A stretch of DNA of 64,000 bases, taken from NCBI GenBank assembly GCA_964397565.1, contig CAYNJC010000020.1, positions 15,507 through 79,506 of the forward strand, given 5' to 3'. Origin of the DNA: JAPLST01 sp964397565 (lineage in GTDB: Bacteria > Auribacterota > UBA3054 > JAPLST01). A program made the position numbers and the translations under genes. Positions 26,025 to 34,368 of this stretch are shown one piece after another. Each line of letters starts with the position of its first letter. Positions within the stretch are counted from its first letter, which is position 1. The notes beneath the pieces were generated by a model. That model saw only the letters and a program-made list of their open reading frames with translations, was not told where the DNA came from and did not search any database.

Positions 26025-29000
26025 ATGCATAAGTCCAACAGAACTGGATCGGCCGTCGCGGGCGTCGCGCTCATAACGGTCTTGGCCGTCTTGACCATTT
26101 TGGGATTGCTGGCGGCCGCGTTTGCGATTTTTACCACGACCGACACGATGACCAGCCGCACCAGTGTTGCGCGCGTCACCGCCGACATGATGTGTGCGGC
26201 CGGCTTGAACCATGCCCTGTCGGCGCTGTGGGCCGACAGCATGGAGCAGCCGGCCTGGGATGACCCGCAAGAAAATTGGCGCCAGACCTTCATGCCCGTG
26301 TCGCATTTGGCGGATGATGCCACCGACATTGACGGCATTGCCGGGCTGAGCCCGAACGAGGCGAAGGAAGATGGCCGTTGGGTGTACGTGACCAGCGCGA
26401 ACGGCAAGATTGTCGGCCGCTATGCCGTCCAGCTTGACGATGAATGCAGCAAGGTCAACATCAATGCGGCCGCGGCGATTGGCGAGCACGGGCAGAACAT
26501 GGGCGTGGGGCCGTTTGAGCTGCTGTTGAGCGACGGGCGCGGGCGCGGGCTGCCGCTCTCGCTGGCGTATTGCATCAATGCGCTCAAGTATCGTTACGGG
26601 CGTGATCTCGCGCCGGGCAAGCGCGGCGCGGATGACAACCTGACCGAGTCCACCTACGGCAATGACGAAATTGACAATGATGCCGACGGCGTTGTGGACG
26701 AATTGGGCGAAGGCATTGACGAGCCCGAGGAGTACTCGAGCGTGCGCCCGGTCTGGGATGACCGCGTGTTCTCCTCGGTGGACGAGCTGCTGGACAAATG
26801 CGACACGGGCGGGCGCGTGACGTCCACGACCGGGCGGCGCATGCTGCGGCGCTATGCCACGATCTACGGCCGCAGCCGCGAGATGTTTTATGACGAGCGC
26901 GCGCGCGCGTGGCGCCGGCAGGTCAACCTGAATGTTGCCTCGCGTGACCAGATCCGCCGCGTGATGAATCGCGCCAATGCGGACACGCGCTTTGAGAACA
27001 GCAGCCGCAACATGTCGATTCTGGTCGCCAACGTGATGGACTATCGCGACGAGAACAACGTCTTGACAACGGCCGGCGGCGAATACGGCGTCGAGGCCGT
27101 CTGCTTCAATGAAATCATGGCCAATGACGGCGGCTATGTCCATGAAACCGACTGGCAGGGCTGGAATAGCGAAAGTGACTGGGACGCTGAATCGTTCGTG
27201 CCCTGCTACAACTATTTCTACAACAATCGTGCCCGGCTGAATCGTTTCCGCGTGAGAACGCTGTCGCACAGCGGTGATAACGCCGACATAAGTTTGACGA
27301 CCCCGCAGCGCACCACCAAATTCATGAATGAGTTCCTGGCGTGTGACAGCTCCTGGACGGCGAATTTCTGGAATGGAGCGCGGGCGGTACTCTACCTCGG
27401 CACCGTGATGGGGGCGACCGGCAACTTCAAGGTGGTTTCCTCGGCGGCCGGCAGCGGCCGGCGCTTTTCGGTCGTGGCCGACAATCAAGTCGCGCGCAAT
27501 TTTCTGACCAACAACTTCGCCAACCTGTCGGACATCACGGTCGAGATTGGCAATTCCTGGCAGCATGGGCCGGCGTGGTGGTGCACACAACCCGAGCAGA
27601 GCGAAGAGTGGTTCTTTCCGCTGCCGCAGAACCGCCGCCACTTCTATTATCGCGTGTATGTGGCCAGCATGTGTTTCAACCCGGCCGATGGCTGGTTTGG
27701 GAATGCCGGCAATCTGAAAACAGAGTTGAAAAAAATGGATATGGACGGCGACTCCGGCGTGTACTCGGAGACCGATGAAGAGCAGCTGAAATATGTCCTG
27801 CAAGACGGCAAGGCCCAACGCGCCAATGGCGCCGGCTACATTGGCGTCATGTGCACCTCGGCACGCACGTGTCGCGCGAACTCGCAGTATTACAGTTTCA
27901 ACAATTCGGTCATCTTTCGCCGCCCGGATATTGTCGAGCTGATCAACATATCTGAACGCGCCATCAGTCTCTGCAATTGGAAGGTGGTGGTCAACACCGG
28001 GCGCGATGCAAATGTGTTGTCGACGATTGACACGGTGCTGCGCTTCAGCGCGCGCACGAGCGGCGCCTACTACGACCCCAATCCGCGCATTGAGGCCAAT
28101 GGCTATTTTTACATTACCAACAACCGCGAGATCTTCGACATTGACCATGCCAGCGGCGACGGCAATTATGGCGGCAACCGGCAGGAGAGCATTCCGGTGT
28201 ATGAACTGCCGGAGAAGAGCTGGGGTATTCAATATAACATCACGTCGGTCAAGGGCCGCGATGTGACCGTCGAAGGCGCGTCCTGGCGGCCGGATCAGCT
28301 CAAGGGCGAACTGGTCGAATACATCTCGGATCGCACGCTGGCCAAACAAAATTCGCCCAATGGCGAAGTGAAAACCGTCGAGAGCAGTCGCCGTACCTCC
28401 CTGACGGTGACCGGTGATGCGGAAGGCTATGGCCTGCGCGCGGGCGACCAACTGCTGGTGCTGGGTCTGCCGCGCCAGGGCGGTTTTGTTTCGTTCACGC
28501 TCAAGAACGAATACGGGCAAGTCACGGCGCGCACGACCGAATATGGGTCGCTCGATGAAAATGAATATTCCTCGTCCTCCGAGAAATATGATCCGACCCA
28601 CTACACCTGGGTGAAGTCGAACCGGCCGACGATCAGCGGCAATCCGCGCGATGCGCGCAACCATACGATGCCGACCGGCAGCTATGTCCCGGCCCATGTC
28701 AAGGACAATCGCTTCGTCTCCGTCGGTGAATTGCAGAATGTGCGCAAAGCCGCGGACTGGGAGAATATTGGCATGGACGGGCGCGGCAAGCCGACCACCC
28801 GCACCTTGCAGGCGATTGCCAAGTATTTCACGGTCTCCGGCATTCGCCTCGATCCCGAAGAACAGGGCGCGCACATCAGCGGCTGGAAACCGGCCTTTGG
28901 CGCCGCCCAGACGCGCGGCATTGGCAATACCTTTGGCACCAGCTGCGCGTGGGAACCGGGCATCTGGGGCGGGCAAACCTTGCGGATCATGTCCGGCCCG

Positions 29001-29966
29001 CTCAATGGCGAGAGATATTACATCACCAACAGCACGCAGAGTGGCCTGACCATCGCGGGCTACTCGGCCCAGCATGAAAAACTGCTGCAGGTCGTGCCGG
29101 GTGATCGCTTCAGCGTCGGGCCAGGCTACTCCACGCCGATGTTTTACTGCCGCCAAAATGGCGAGGCCGGCATCTGGGAGTGGCAGAATAAAGACCTCGA
29201 GCCAATGTCGTACGGCTTGTATCTGTCGGGCTTGAGTGACTCGATCAACACGACCGAATTTCTTGAGGAGAACCACAATGCCGAGCTGCGCATTGAGGTC
29301 TTTAATTTCCAGACGGAAGCATTTGAACAGGTGCCCTTGGCGCGCGATGACTACACCACCGCGGCCGCAGATGATGTCTATCAAATGGTGCGCAGCCGCA
29401 CGCGCCTGCAATATGACAAAACCGATAATGTCTATTGCGGCATGATTCATCCGGAACACATTTCCGCCAACGGCGGCATCCGCTTGCGGATTACCCCCAG
29501 TAGTTTGAACGACAAAATGGGCAGTGGCTTTGCCTGGTTTGATTACGCCGTCTTGACACCCGGCAGCGCCTTCGGCAAGATCAACATCAATACGGCTTCG
29601 GAACGCATCCTGGGCGCGATCAATGGTGTCACACCGGCCGTCGCGGCTAACATTGCCCAGGGCATGGACAGAGTTGGCCGGCCAGCCTTGAAGCCCTACA
29701 AGAACATCACCGATGTGCTGGACGTGCGCGGCGTGACGCCGGCAATGTTCACTGTCATGGCCAATCTGATCACGACGCGCAGCGACCAGTTCCGCGTCCA
29801 AGTCGTCGCGCAGGCCTTGGATTGCAGCGCGCCCGACGGCATCTATGATCCGCAGCGTGGTGATCGGGTGATCGCCCAAACCCACAATGATGTGGTTGTT
29901 GATCGCGGCCAGTTGACGGACGACAATCCCGCCAACAACGGCTTCGTGTTCCTGCCCAGCAAGTAG
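26025..29966 (+). CDS. Giant GspK-like pseudopilin protein with lamin-tail-like domain, copy 2
   Basis: 1,313 residues, tandem paralogue of the gene at 21874. The first 370 or so residues and the last 500 are very similar to copy 1 (same GspK-type N-terminal hydrophobic segment, acidic DNDADGVVDE run, lamin-tail-like VELINISERAISLCNW block and C-terminal NINTASERI helix-hairpin-helix). Residues of about 370-640 are mostly unrelated in sequence while keeping scattered anchors such as MDMDGD. Even the last 25 nt before the ATG (GTTCACCGGATGAGAT) are shared. The divergent middle suggests a variable exposed module. No catalytic motif recognised. Confidence 0.7.
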   Translation: MHKSNRTGSAVAGVALITVLAVLTILGLLAAAFAIFTTTDTMTSRTSVARVTADMMCAAGLNHALSALWADSMEQPAWDDPQENWRQTFMPVSHLADDATDIDGIAGLSPNEAKEDGRWVYVTSANGKIVGRYAVQLDDECSKVNINAAAAIGEHGQNMGVGPFELLLSDGRGRGLPLSLAYCINALKYRYGRDLAPGKRGADDNLTESTYGNDEIDNDADGVVDELGEGIDEPEEYSSVRPVWDDRVFSSVDELLDKCDTGGRVTSTTGRRMLRRYATIYGRSREMFYDERARAWRRQVNLNVASRDQIRRVMNRANADTRFENSSRNMSILVANVMDYRDENNVLTTAGGEYGVEAVCFNEIMANDGGYVHETDWQGWNSESDWDAESFVPCYNYFYNNRARLNRFRVRTLSHSGDNADISLTTPQRTTKFMNEFLACDSSWTANFWNGARAVLYLGTVMGATGNFKVVSSAAGSGRRFSVVADNQVARNFLTNNFANLSDITVEIGNSWQHGPAWWCTQPEQSEEWFFPLPQNRRHFYYRVYVASMCFNPADGWFGNAGNLKTELKKMDMDGDSGVYSETDEEQLKYVLQDGKAQRANGAGYIGVMCTSARTCRANSQYYSFNNSVIFRRPDIVELINISERAISLCNWKVVVNTGRDANVLSTIDTVLRFSARTSGAYYDPNPRIEANGYFYITNNREIFDIDHASGDGNYGGNRQESIPVYELPEKSWGIQYNITSVKGRDVTVEGASWRPDQLKGELVEYISDRTLAKQNSPNGEVKTVESSRRTSLTVTGDAEGYGLRAGDQLLVLGLPRQGGFVSFTLKNEYGQVTARTTEYGSLDENEYSSSSEKYDPTHYTWVKSNRPTISGNPRDARNHTMPTGSYVPAHVKDNRFVSVGELQNVRKAADWENIGMDGRGKPTTRTLQAIAKYFTVSGIRLDPEEQGAHISGWKPAFGAAQTRGIGNTFGTSCAWEPGIWGGQTLRIMSGPLNGERYYITNSTQSGLTIAGYSAQHEKLLQVVPGDRFSVGPGYSTPMFYCRQNGEAGIWEWQNKDLEPMSYGLYLSGLSDSINTTEFLEENHNAELRIEVFNFQTEAFEQVPLARDDYTTAAADDVYQMVRSRTRLQYDKTDNVYCGMIHPEHISANGGIRLRITPSSLNDKMGSGFAWFDYAVLTPGSAFGKININTASERILGAINGVTPAVAANIAQGMDRVGRPALKPYKNITDVLDVRGVTPAMFTVMANLITTRSDQFRVQVVAQALDCSAPDGIYDPQRGDRVIAQTHNDVVVDRGQLTDDNPANNGFVFLPSK

Positions 29967-29989
29967 CGTGGGCTTTCCCGTCTCTGCTG

Positions 29990-30052
29990 CTATAAAAATG
30001 AATTGCCGCAATTCATTTTGCACAAAATGGTTTTGCCGCAAAACCATTTTTC
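29990..30052. terminator. Double hairpin after GspK-like copy 2
   Basis: TGAATT-GCCGC-AATTCA type stem (about 29999-30017), then AAATGGTTTT, loop GCCGC, AAAACCATTT ending in T residues (about 30024-30051). The second has the form of a rho-independent terminator, although both also belong to the GCCGC-loop hairpin family seen elsewhere. Confidence 0.55.
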
Positions 30053-30152
30053 TCTGAACCCCGAATCCCGCCTGTGACGGAACTCCAAGCAGCCCTGAAC
30101 CCTGAATCCCGCCGTTGGCGGGACTCCAAGCAGCCCTGAACCCTGAACCCAA
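30051..30152. repeat. Tandem CCCTGAA-based repeat
   Basis: Units of about 42 bp, each with CCCTGAA CCCTGAA (or TCCCGCC), a GCC-GTTGGC-type palindrome and GGACTCCAAGCAG; two full units and a partial one. The same unit recurs at 31408-31470. Confidence 0.75.
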
Positions 30153-30167
30153 GAGTGCTGCGCCCAT

Positions 30168-30196
30168 TTGACGGGAACAGCGCGGCAGAGTACAAT
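30168..30196 (+). promoter_or_regulatory. Promoter of the TonB-like gene
   Basis: TTGACG (30168-30173), 17 bp, TACAAT (30191-30196). The predicted transcription start is near 30203, which coincides with an in-frame GTG. Confidence 0.7.
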
Positions 30197-30235
30197 AGCA
30201 GCGTGAGCACCCGCGCCCAACGAGCGTTCAGCAGC

Positions 30236-30925
30236 ATGCGTCGCAGCGCCACCCGCCGCTTGCGGCGGACGCAGACCCGCATTGGCTTGTATGCCTTCGG
30301 CATCTCCGTGGCGGTGCATGCTATTGTCTTGTGCGGCTTTTCCGTGCGCCACAGCGCGCGGCGGGAACAGCCGCCGCCCCAAACGCTGCTGTGGCTCACC
30401 CAGCCGCAACCGGCCGGGATCGAACCCGGCGTGCTGGCAACCTTGCTGCGGCCGATCGGCGCTGACGTGACGGTGCCAGTGGTGCCCGCGACGCCGGCCT
30501 GGATCGCGACGGTGCTGGATCAGCCGCTGCCGCGCGCGGCAGCCTATGCGCAAGACCGGCCGTCGGCACCCGCCGCCGGCGCGCGGGCCGTGCCGGCCGC
30601 CGCGCTGTTGTGGCAGGTGGTCGCCGACGGCACCTTGGCGCCAACCCTCCTGAAGGCATGGCAGCGACAGGGCCTGCAGCTCGCCCCGTCGGACGCAACC
30701 GCGGCCGGGCCCTGTGATGTCTATGTCATGATTGACTATCCCAGTTTCGCGCGCCACGTCCTCTTGACCCGCAGTTCCGGCAATGCCCAGCATGACGCCA
30801 TGGTGCTGCGCGCTCTGCACACTCTGCCATTGCCGATTCCGCCAGCGGTGCGGACCACCGTGACACCCATGGGCTTGGCGAGCTATTCGGCACGCGTGCG
30901 CGTGTCGTGCACCGCGCAGGAGTGA
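30236..30925 (+). CDS. TonB-like single-span membrane protein
   Basis: 229 residues from the ATG at 30236; an in-frame GTG at 30203 lies exactly at the predicted transcription start and would give a leaderless form 11 residues longer. A basic N-terminus is followed by one hydrophobic helix (IGLYAFGISVAVHAIVLCGF), a short proline-rich stretch (REQPPPQ) and a C-terminal domain with LLTRSSGNAQHDAMVLRALH and PLPIPPAVR, which resembles the SSG..LD.AAL..L...P.P pattern of TonB C-terminal domains. The proline-rich linker is shorter than in true TonB. No ExbB/ExbD is nearby. It may instead be a small energiser or pilus accessory protein. One base separates it from the next gene. Confidence 0.5.
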   Translation: MRRSATRRLRRTQTRIGLYAFGISVAVHAIVLCGFSVRHSARREQPPPQTLLWLTQPQPAGIEPGVLATLLRPIGADVTVPVVPATPAWIATVLDQPLPRAAAYAQDRPSAPAAGARAVPAAALLWQVVADGTLAPTLLKAWQRQGLQLAPSDATAAGPCDVYVMIDYPSFARHVLLTRSSGNAQHDAMVLRALHTLPLPIPPAVRTTVTPMGLASYSARVRVSCTAQE

Positions 30926-30926
30926 T

Positions 30927-31157
30927 ATGCCGGTCAACGTGGCAACCTTTATTGGTGTGTGCGTCATGCTGCCGCTGGCAGCATTGCTGGGCGTCTGGCT
31001 GTATGAGGAATACTGGTTCCGCCGCCGCACGTTTGTACCCACGACAAGGGTCATGGTGCAATGCGATATTTGTTTGCATCAGTTCTTTTGTGAAAGAGAT
31101 GTACGCCTGCCCCGCTGCCCGCAATGCGGCAATCTGATACGAGACACGCACGCCTAA
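30927..31157 (+). CDS. Small membrane protein with zinc-ribbon tail
   Basis: 76 residues. One hydrophobic segment (about 6-24) is followed by a short basic stretch and a four-cysteine ribbon, CDIC near 47-50 and CPQC near 65-68, so a zinc knuckle on a membrane anchor. It begins one base after the stop of the TonB-like gene and is very likely cotranscribed. Family not recognised; role unknown. Confidence 0.65.
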   Translation: MPVNVATFIGVCVMLPLAALLGVWLYEEYWFRRRTFVPTTRVMVQCDICLHQFFCERDVRLPRCPQCGNLIRDTHA

Positions 31158-31479
<322 letters not shown>

Positions 31480-33198
31480 TCAGGCAGCCTGGCGCGCGGC
31501 GCGCCGCAGGCGCATGAAGGTCCGGCACGACAACAGCAGCAGCAGCAGCGCCAGGCAGAGCAGCAGCAGACTGACGCCGGCCAGCACGCCGGTGGTCAGC
31601 AGGACGTTGGGTGCGCCGTGCGCACTGCCGCTCCAAGCCTGCGCCAAGATGCGTGATTTCTCAAAGCACAAGGTGCACAGCGCCGCGACCGTGACGGCAA
31701 ACATGAAGATCATCGGAATGAACGCCATCCACAGTGGCTTGCGCGCGGCGGCCAGCCATAAGGTCAGTGCCGCCAGCGTCAGCGCCGCCAACAATTGGTT
31801 GGCCGCGCCGAAGACGGGCCAGATCACCTTCCATTGGTCGCTGACGGCCAGGGCGGCGGCGGCAATGACACATACACCGGTCGTGCTGTAGCGGTCTGGC
31901 TGGCGCACGCGCCCATCCCGGCCGCGGCGCGCGAATAATTCCTGCACACAGAAACGGCACAGCCGCGTTGAGGTATCCAGGGTGGTCAGGGCAAAGGCCG
32001 AGACGGCCAAGGCGCCAAACGTCGTGCCCAGACTTTCGCGAATGCCCAGGGCCGCGACGCTCGCGCCGATGCCGCGCGCGAAGACATTGATCGGCCCGCT
32101 GGTTTGCAGCGCGGCAGTGTAGTCGGCCGTGCTGAGGCGCGCGGCGGCAATCAAGGCCACGATCGCCAGCACGCCCTCGATGAGCATCGCGCCCGCGCCG
32201 ATCGGCAACGCGTCACTCTCTTTGTCAAGTTGCTTGGACGAGGTACCGGACGCCACCAAGGAATGAAACCCGGAAATGGCGCCGCAGGCCACGGTGACAA
32301 ACAAGAGCGGGAACAGCGGGCCCACGCCGGCCGGTGCAAACGTGGTGAAAGCGGGAATCTGCAGGGGCGGTTGTGTCACAAACACGCCCGCGACGCCGAG
32401 GCCGATCAGGGCATACAGGAGGAACGAGCTGAGATAGTCGCGCGGCTGCAGCAGAATCCAGACGGGCGTCACCGAAGCAATGAAACTGTAGGCCAACAAG
32501 AGCAGCACCCAGAACGTCTGGGGCGCAATCCGGCACGCCATGCCTGGTATCGGCACACCGCCGGCCGGCAGCGCCAGCGGAAATTGGACGCCGGCCCACA
32601 CACTCAGCGCCAGCAACGGCACGAACAGCCAGGTGACGCGCGCAAACGAAAAGCCGCAGCGGTAGACGAGAATGCCAAAGGCAATCGCCAGCGCCATGTA
32701 GAGCAATGACGACATGACGGTCGCCGGGCTTTCGACAAAGGTGGTGGCGACGACCGCGGCAAACACGGCGATGACCAGCACCAGACTGAACACGCAGAAT
32801 AAGAGAAACAGCGTCTTGCCCAGCGTGCCCAAGTGTTGCTGAATGACTTCCCCGATCGAGCGGCCGTCGTGGCGCACGGAGGCGATCAAGGCCATGAAAT
32901 CATGCGCGGCGCCAAAGAACACCGCGCCGACAATGATCCAGAGCGCGACCGGCGCCCAGCCGTACGCGGCGGCGGCAATCGGGCCGACGATCGGCCCGGC
33001 GCCGGCAATTGACGAAAAGTGATGGCCGAGCAGCACCGGCATCTTTGCCGCGCAATAGTCCACGCCATCCGGGCGCGTGTGAGCCGGCGTGGGATGGCTG
33101 TCGCTGACATCCAACACGCGCGCAATCCAGCGCAGGTATATGCGATACGCGCACACAAAGACAACGATGCAGATCAGCAAAAGCAGGGCGCTATTCAT
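31480..33198 (-). CDS. cstA: CstA-family carbon starvation or peptide transporter
   Basis: Multi-pass inner-membrane protein of 572 residues. The family is induced on carbon starvation and takes up peptides or pyruvate. The N-terminal CstA block is clear (HHFSSIAGAGPIVGPI, then FFGAAHDFMALIASVRHDG), followed by about fourteen hydrophobic helices and a PVFGAANQLLAALTL segment near the end. It is shorter than E. coli CstA (about 700). The ATG at 33198 starts a hydrophobic helix. A TATACT (33213-33208) sits only nine bases before it, so the transcript has almost no leader. Substrate not inferable. Confidence 0.92.
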   Translation of the reverse strand: MNSALLLLICIVVFVCAYRIYLRWIARVLDVSDSHPTPAHTRPDGVDYCAAKMPVLLGHHFSSIAGAGPIVGPIAAAAYGWAPVALWIIVGAVFFGAAHDFMALIASVRHDGRSIGEVIQQHLGTLGKTLFLLFCVFSLVLVIAVFAAVVATTFVESPATVMSSLLYMALAIAFGILVYRCGFSFARVTWLFVPLLALSVWAGVQFPLALPAGGVPIPGMACRIAPQTFWVLLLLAYSFIASVTPVWILLQPRDYLSSFLLYALIGLGVAGVFVTQPPLQIPAFTTFAPAGVGPLFPLLFVTVACGAISGFHSLVASGTSSKQLDKESDALPIGAGAMLIEGVLAIVALIAAARLSTADYTAALQTSGPINVFARGIGASVAALGIRESLGTTFGALAVSAFALTTLDTSTRLCRFCVQELFARRGRDGRVRQPDRYSTTGVCVIAAAALAVSDQWKVIWPVFGAANQLLAALTLAALTLWLAAARKPLWMAFIPMIFMFAVTVAALCTLCFEKSRILAQAWSGSAHGAPNVLLTTGVLAGVSLLLLCLALLLLLLSCRTFMRLRRAARQAA

Positions 33199-33602
33199 AG
33201 TATGGCTAGTATAGCAAAAAGTTGCTCGCCGCAAACGAAGTACTGCAAAACCATTCCCGGCGAATGGTGTTTACTAATGAATGCGCTTACTAGGTGTCAT
33301 GCCAATTGTGGCCGCGGGCGCTGACCGCGGTTGCAGAAGCCGCCCTCACCGCGGGCGGCTACAAGGACGCGGCAAAGTAGAAAGCGCATTCATTAGTATC
33401 AGCAACACGGCGCACGCCGCTGATTGCTGAACCGAAAGTCCCGCCGTTGGCGGGATCCACGCCGCTGAACACTGAAAACTACTGGCCATAGGCCACGCGC
33501 TCCACGCGGGGCATGCAACTATTGGCTTGGCTATGCGGCGATCCCGTCATTGGCGTAGATCACCAATCGCTCAACTCTGACGATTGAAAGTGCAAAACAA
33601 CG
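33199..33602. other. Repeat-rich spacer between cstA and the SOUL gene
   Basis: No gene seen. It holds a hairpin of the TCGCCGCAAACGAA...CAAAACCAT type (33226-33262), the 123-bp TA-flanked element (33274-33396), a palindrome CCCGCC-GTT-GGCGGG near 33443 and a decayed copy of the CCACGCGCTCC..GCGGGGCATGC repeat near 33490-33515. Confidence 0.6.
33274..33396. mobile_element. 123-bp TA-flanked inverted-repeat element
   Basis: The ends are CTAATGAATGCGCTT and its exact reverse complement, bounded on both sides by TA (33272-33273, 33397-33398). A 15-bp perfect terminal repeat plus TA boundaries is the signature of non-autonomous IS630/Tc1-mariner-type elements. The interior has CCGCGGGCGCTGACCGCGG and a GCCGCCC..GGGCGGC hairpin. 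A partial relative is at 36320-36530. Confidence 0.75.
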
Positions 33603-34256
33603 TCACTCGATTGTCACCATCACTTCGTTGCGGCGCATGAACGGCGGCGTCCAGGGCGGATTGTAGAATGCCTCCTGCGGCCCGGAGAGCGCCCGCTTGC
33701 CGTCGCGCGCCAGATACGCCCGCAATGCGGCGGCCTGCGCCTGCATGACCGCCTCCGTCGCCTTGCCCGAAAAGGAGATGACCGCAGCCTTGTGCCGTGG
33801 CACCTCGCGCAGCGTGACCTTGGCGCTGCGCGGTTCAGGCAGATCCCCAAGCTTCGATCCGGGCGGCATCACGAATGCCACGATATGTTGGCCATCGGCC
33901 GCCTGGTTCAGCACCGGCGCCGTCATCGGGATCACTTGGCCTGCCGTGTGGAGCACCGGCGCCGTCATCGGCACCTTTGTCGCGCGCGAATTATTGCCGG
34001 TAATGTATTGGAACAACTCGCCAAACCCCGCGCTCAGCGAGTGGTCGTGGCTGCCTGCCTGCACCGTTTCCGCCACGATGAAGCCGTCATACTGGCGCAC
34101 TTCGTAGCCGGCCTTTTTTTCCACGACCGTGTAATCCGGCGTGGCAACGTTCCGTGTCGGCAGGTAGCCGGCGAGCATCCATGCCGCAAGCAGAAGTGCG
34201 GGTAGGATGACGGCGATGGCAATGATGATGGTCATGATCTTCGTTCTGGTTCTCAT
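33603..34256 (-). CDS. SOUL-family heme-binding-like protein
   Basis: 217 residues with an N-terminal hydrophobic signal-anchor (MTIIIAIAVILPALLLAAWM) and a SOUL/HBP domain: YEVRQYDGFIVAETV near 50, the RATKVPMTAPVL and VIPMTAPVLN repeats near 92 and 108, and a C-terminal YNPPWTPPFMRRNEV. SOUL proteins bind heme or related tetrapyrroles; the bacterial role is poorly defined. A TATAAT (34267-34262) lies five bases before the ATG at 34256, so this is either leaderless or starts at the ATG at 34235. Confidence 0.9.
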   Translation of the reverse strand: MRTRTKIMTIIIAIAVILPALLLAAWMLAGYLPTRNVATPDYTVVEKKAGYEVRQYDGFIVAETVQAGSHDHSLSAGFGELFQYITGNNSRATKVPMTAPVLHTAGQVIPMTAPVLNQAADGQHIVAFVMPPGSKLGDLPEPRSAKVTLREVPRHKAAVISFSGKATEAVMQAQAAALRAYLARDGKRALSGPQEAFYNPPWTPPFMRRNEVMVTIE

Positions 34257-34299
34257 GATTGATTATACACAATCGACATTTCTGGAGAAGTTTGCAGTC

Positions 34300-34368
34300 T
34301 GCCGTTTTCGATTTTCAGTTGCAGACACTGGCGCACCGATCACCGAATACTGATCGCTGTTGCTTGGC
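34300..34368. repeat. Degenerate heptamer tract
   Basis: On the minus strand it reads as AGCGATC, AGTATTC, GGTGATC and then CTGCAAC, TGAAAAT, CGAAAAC, which are two of the heptamer families seen at 39034-39068 and 39966-40000. It runs into the 3' end of the ABC-F gene. Confidence 0.5.

Noticed and set aside
25932..30167. Uninterrupted minus-strand frame of about 1,400 codons opposite GspK-like copy 2.
   Set aside because: It mirrors the sense gene codon for codon, has no domain or signal, and the sense strand has clear homology and a paralogue; the paralogue's antisense is broken by stops. It is an effect of codon bias.
30155..30202. Upstream GTG start for the TonB-like protein.
   Set aside because: It lies ahead of the TTGACG-17-TACAAT promoter, so it would not be on that transcript.
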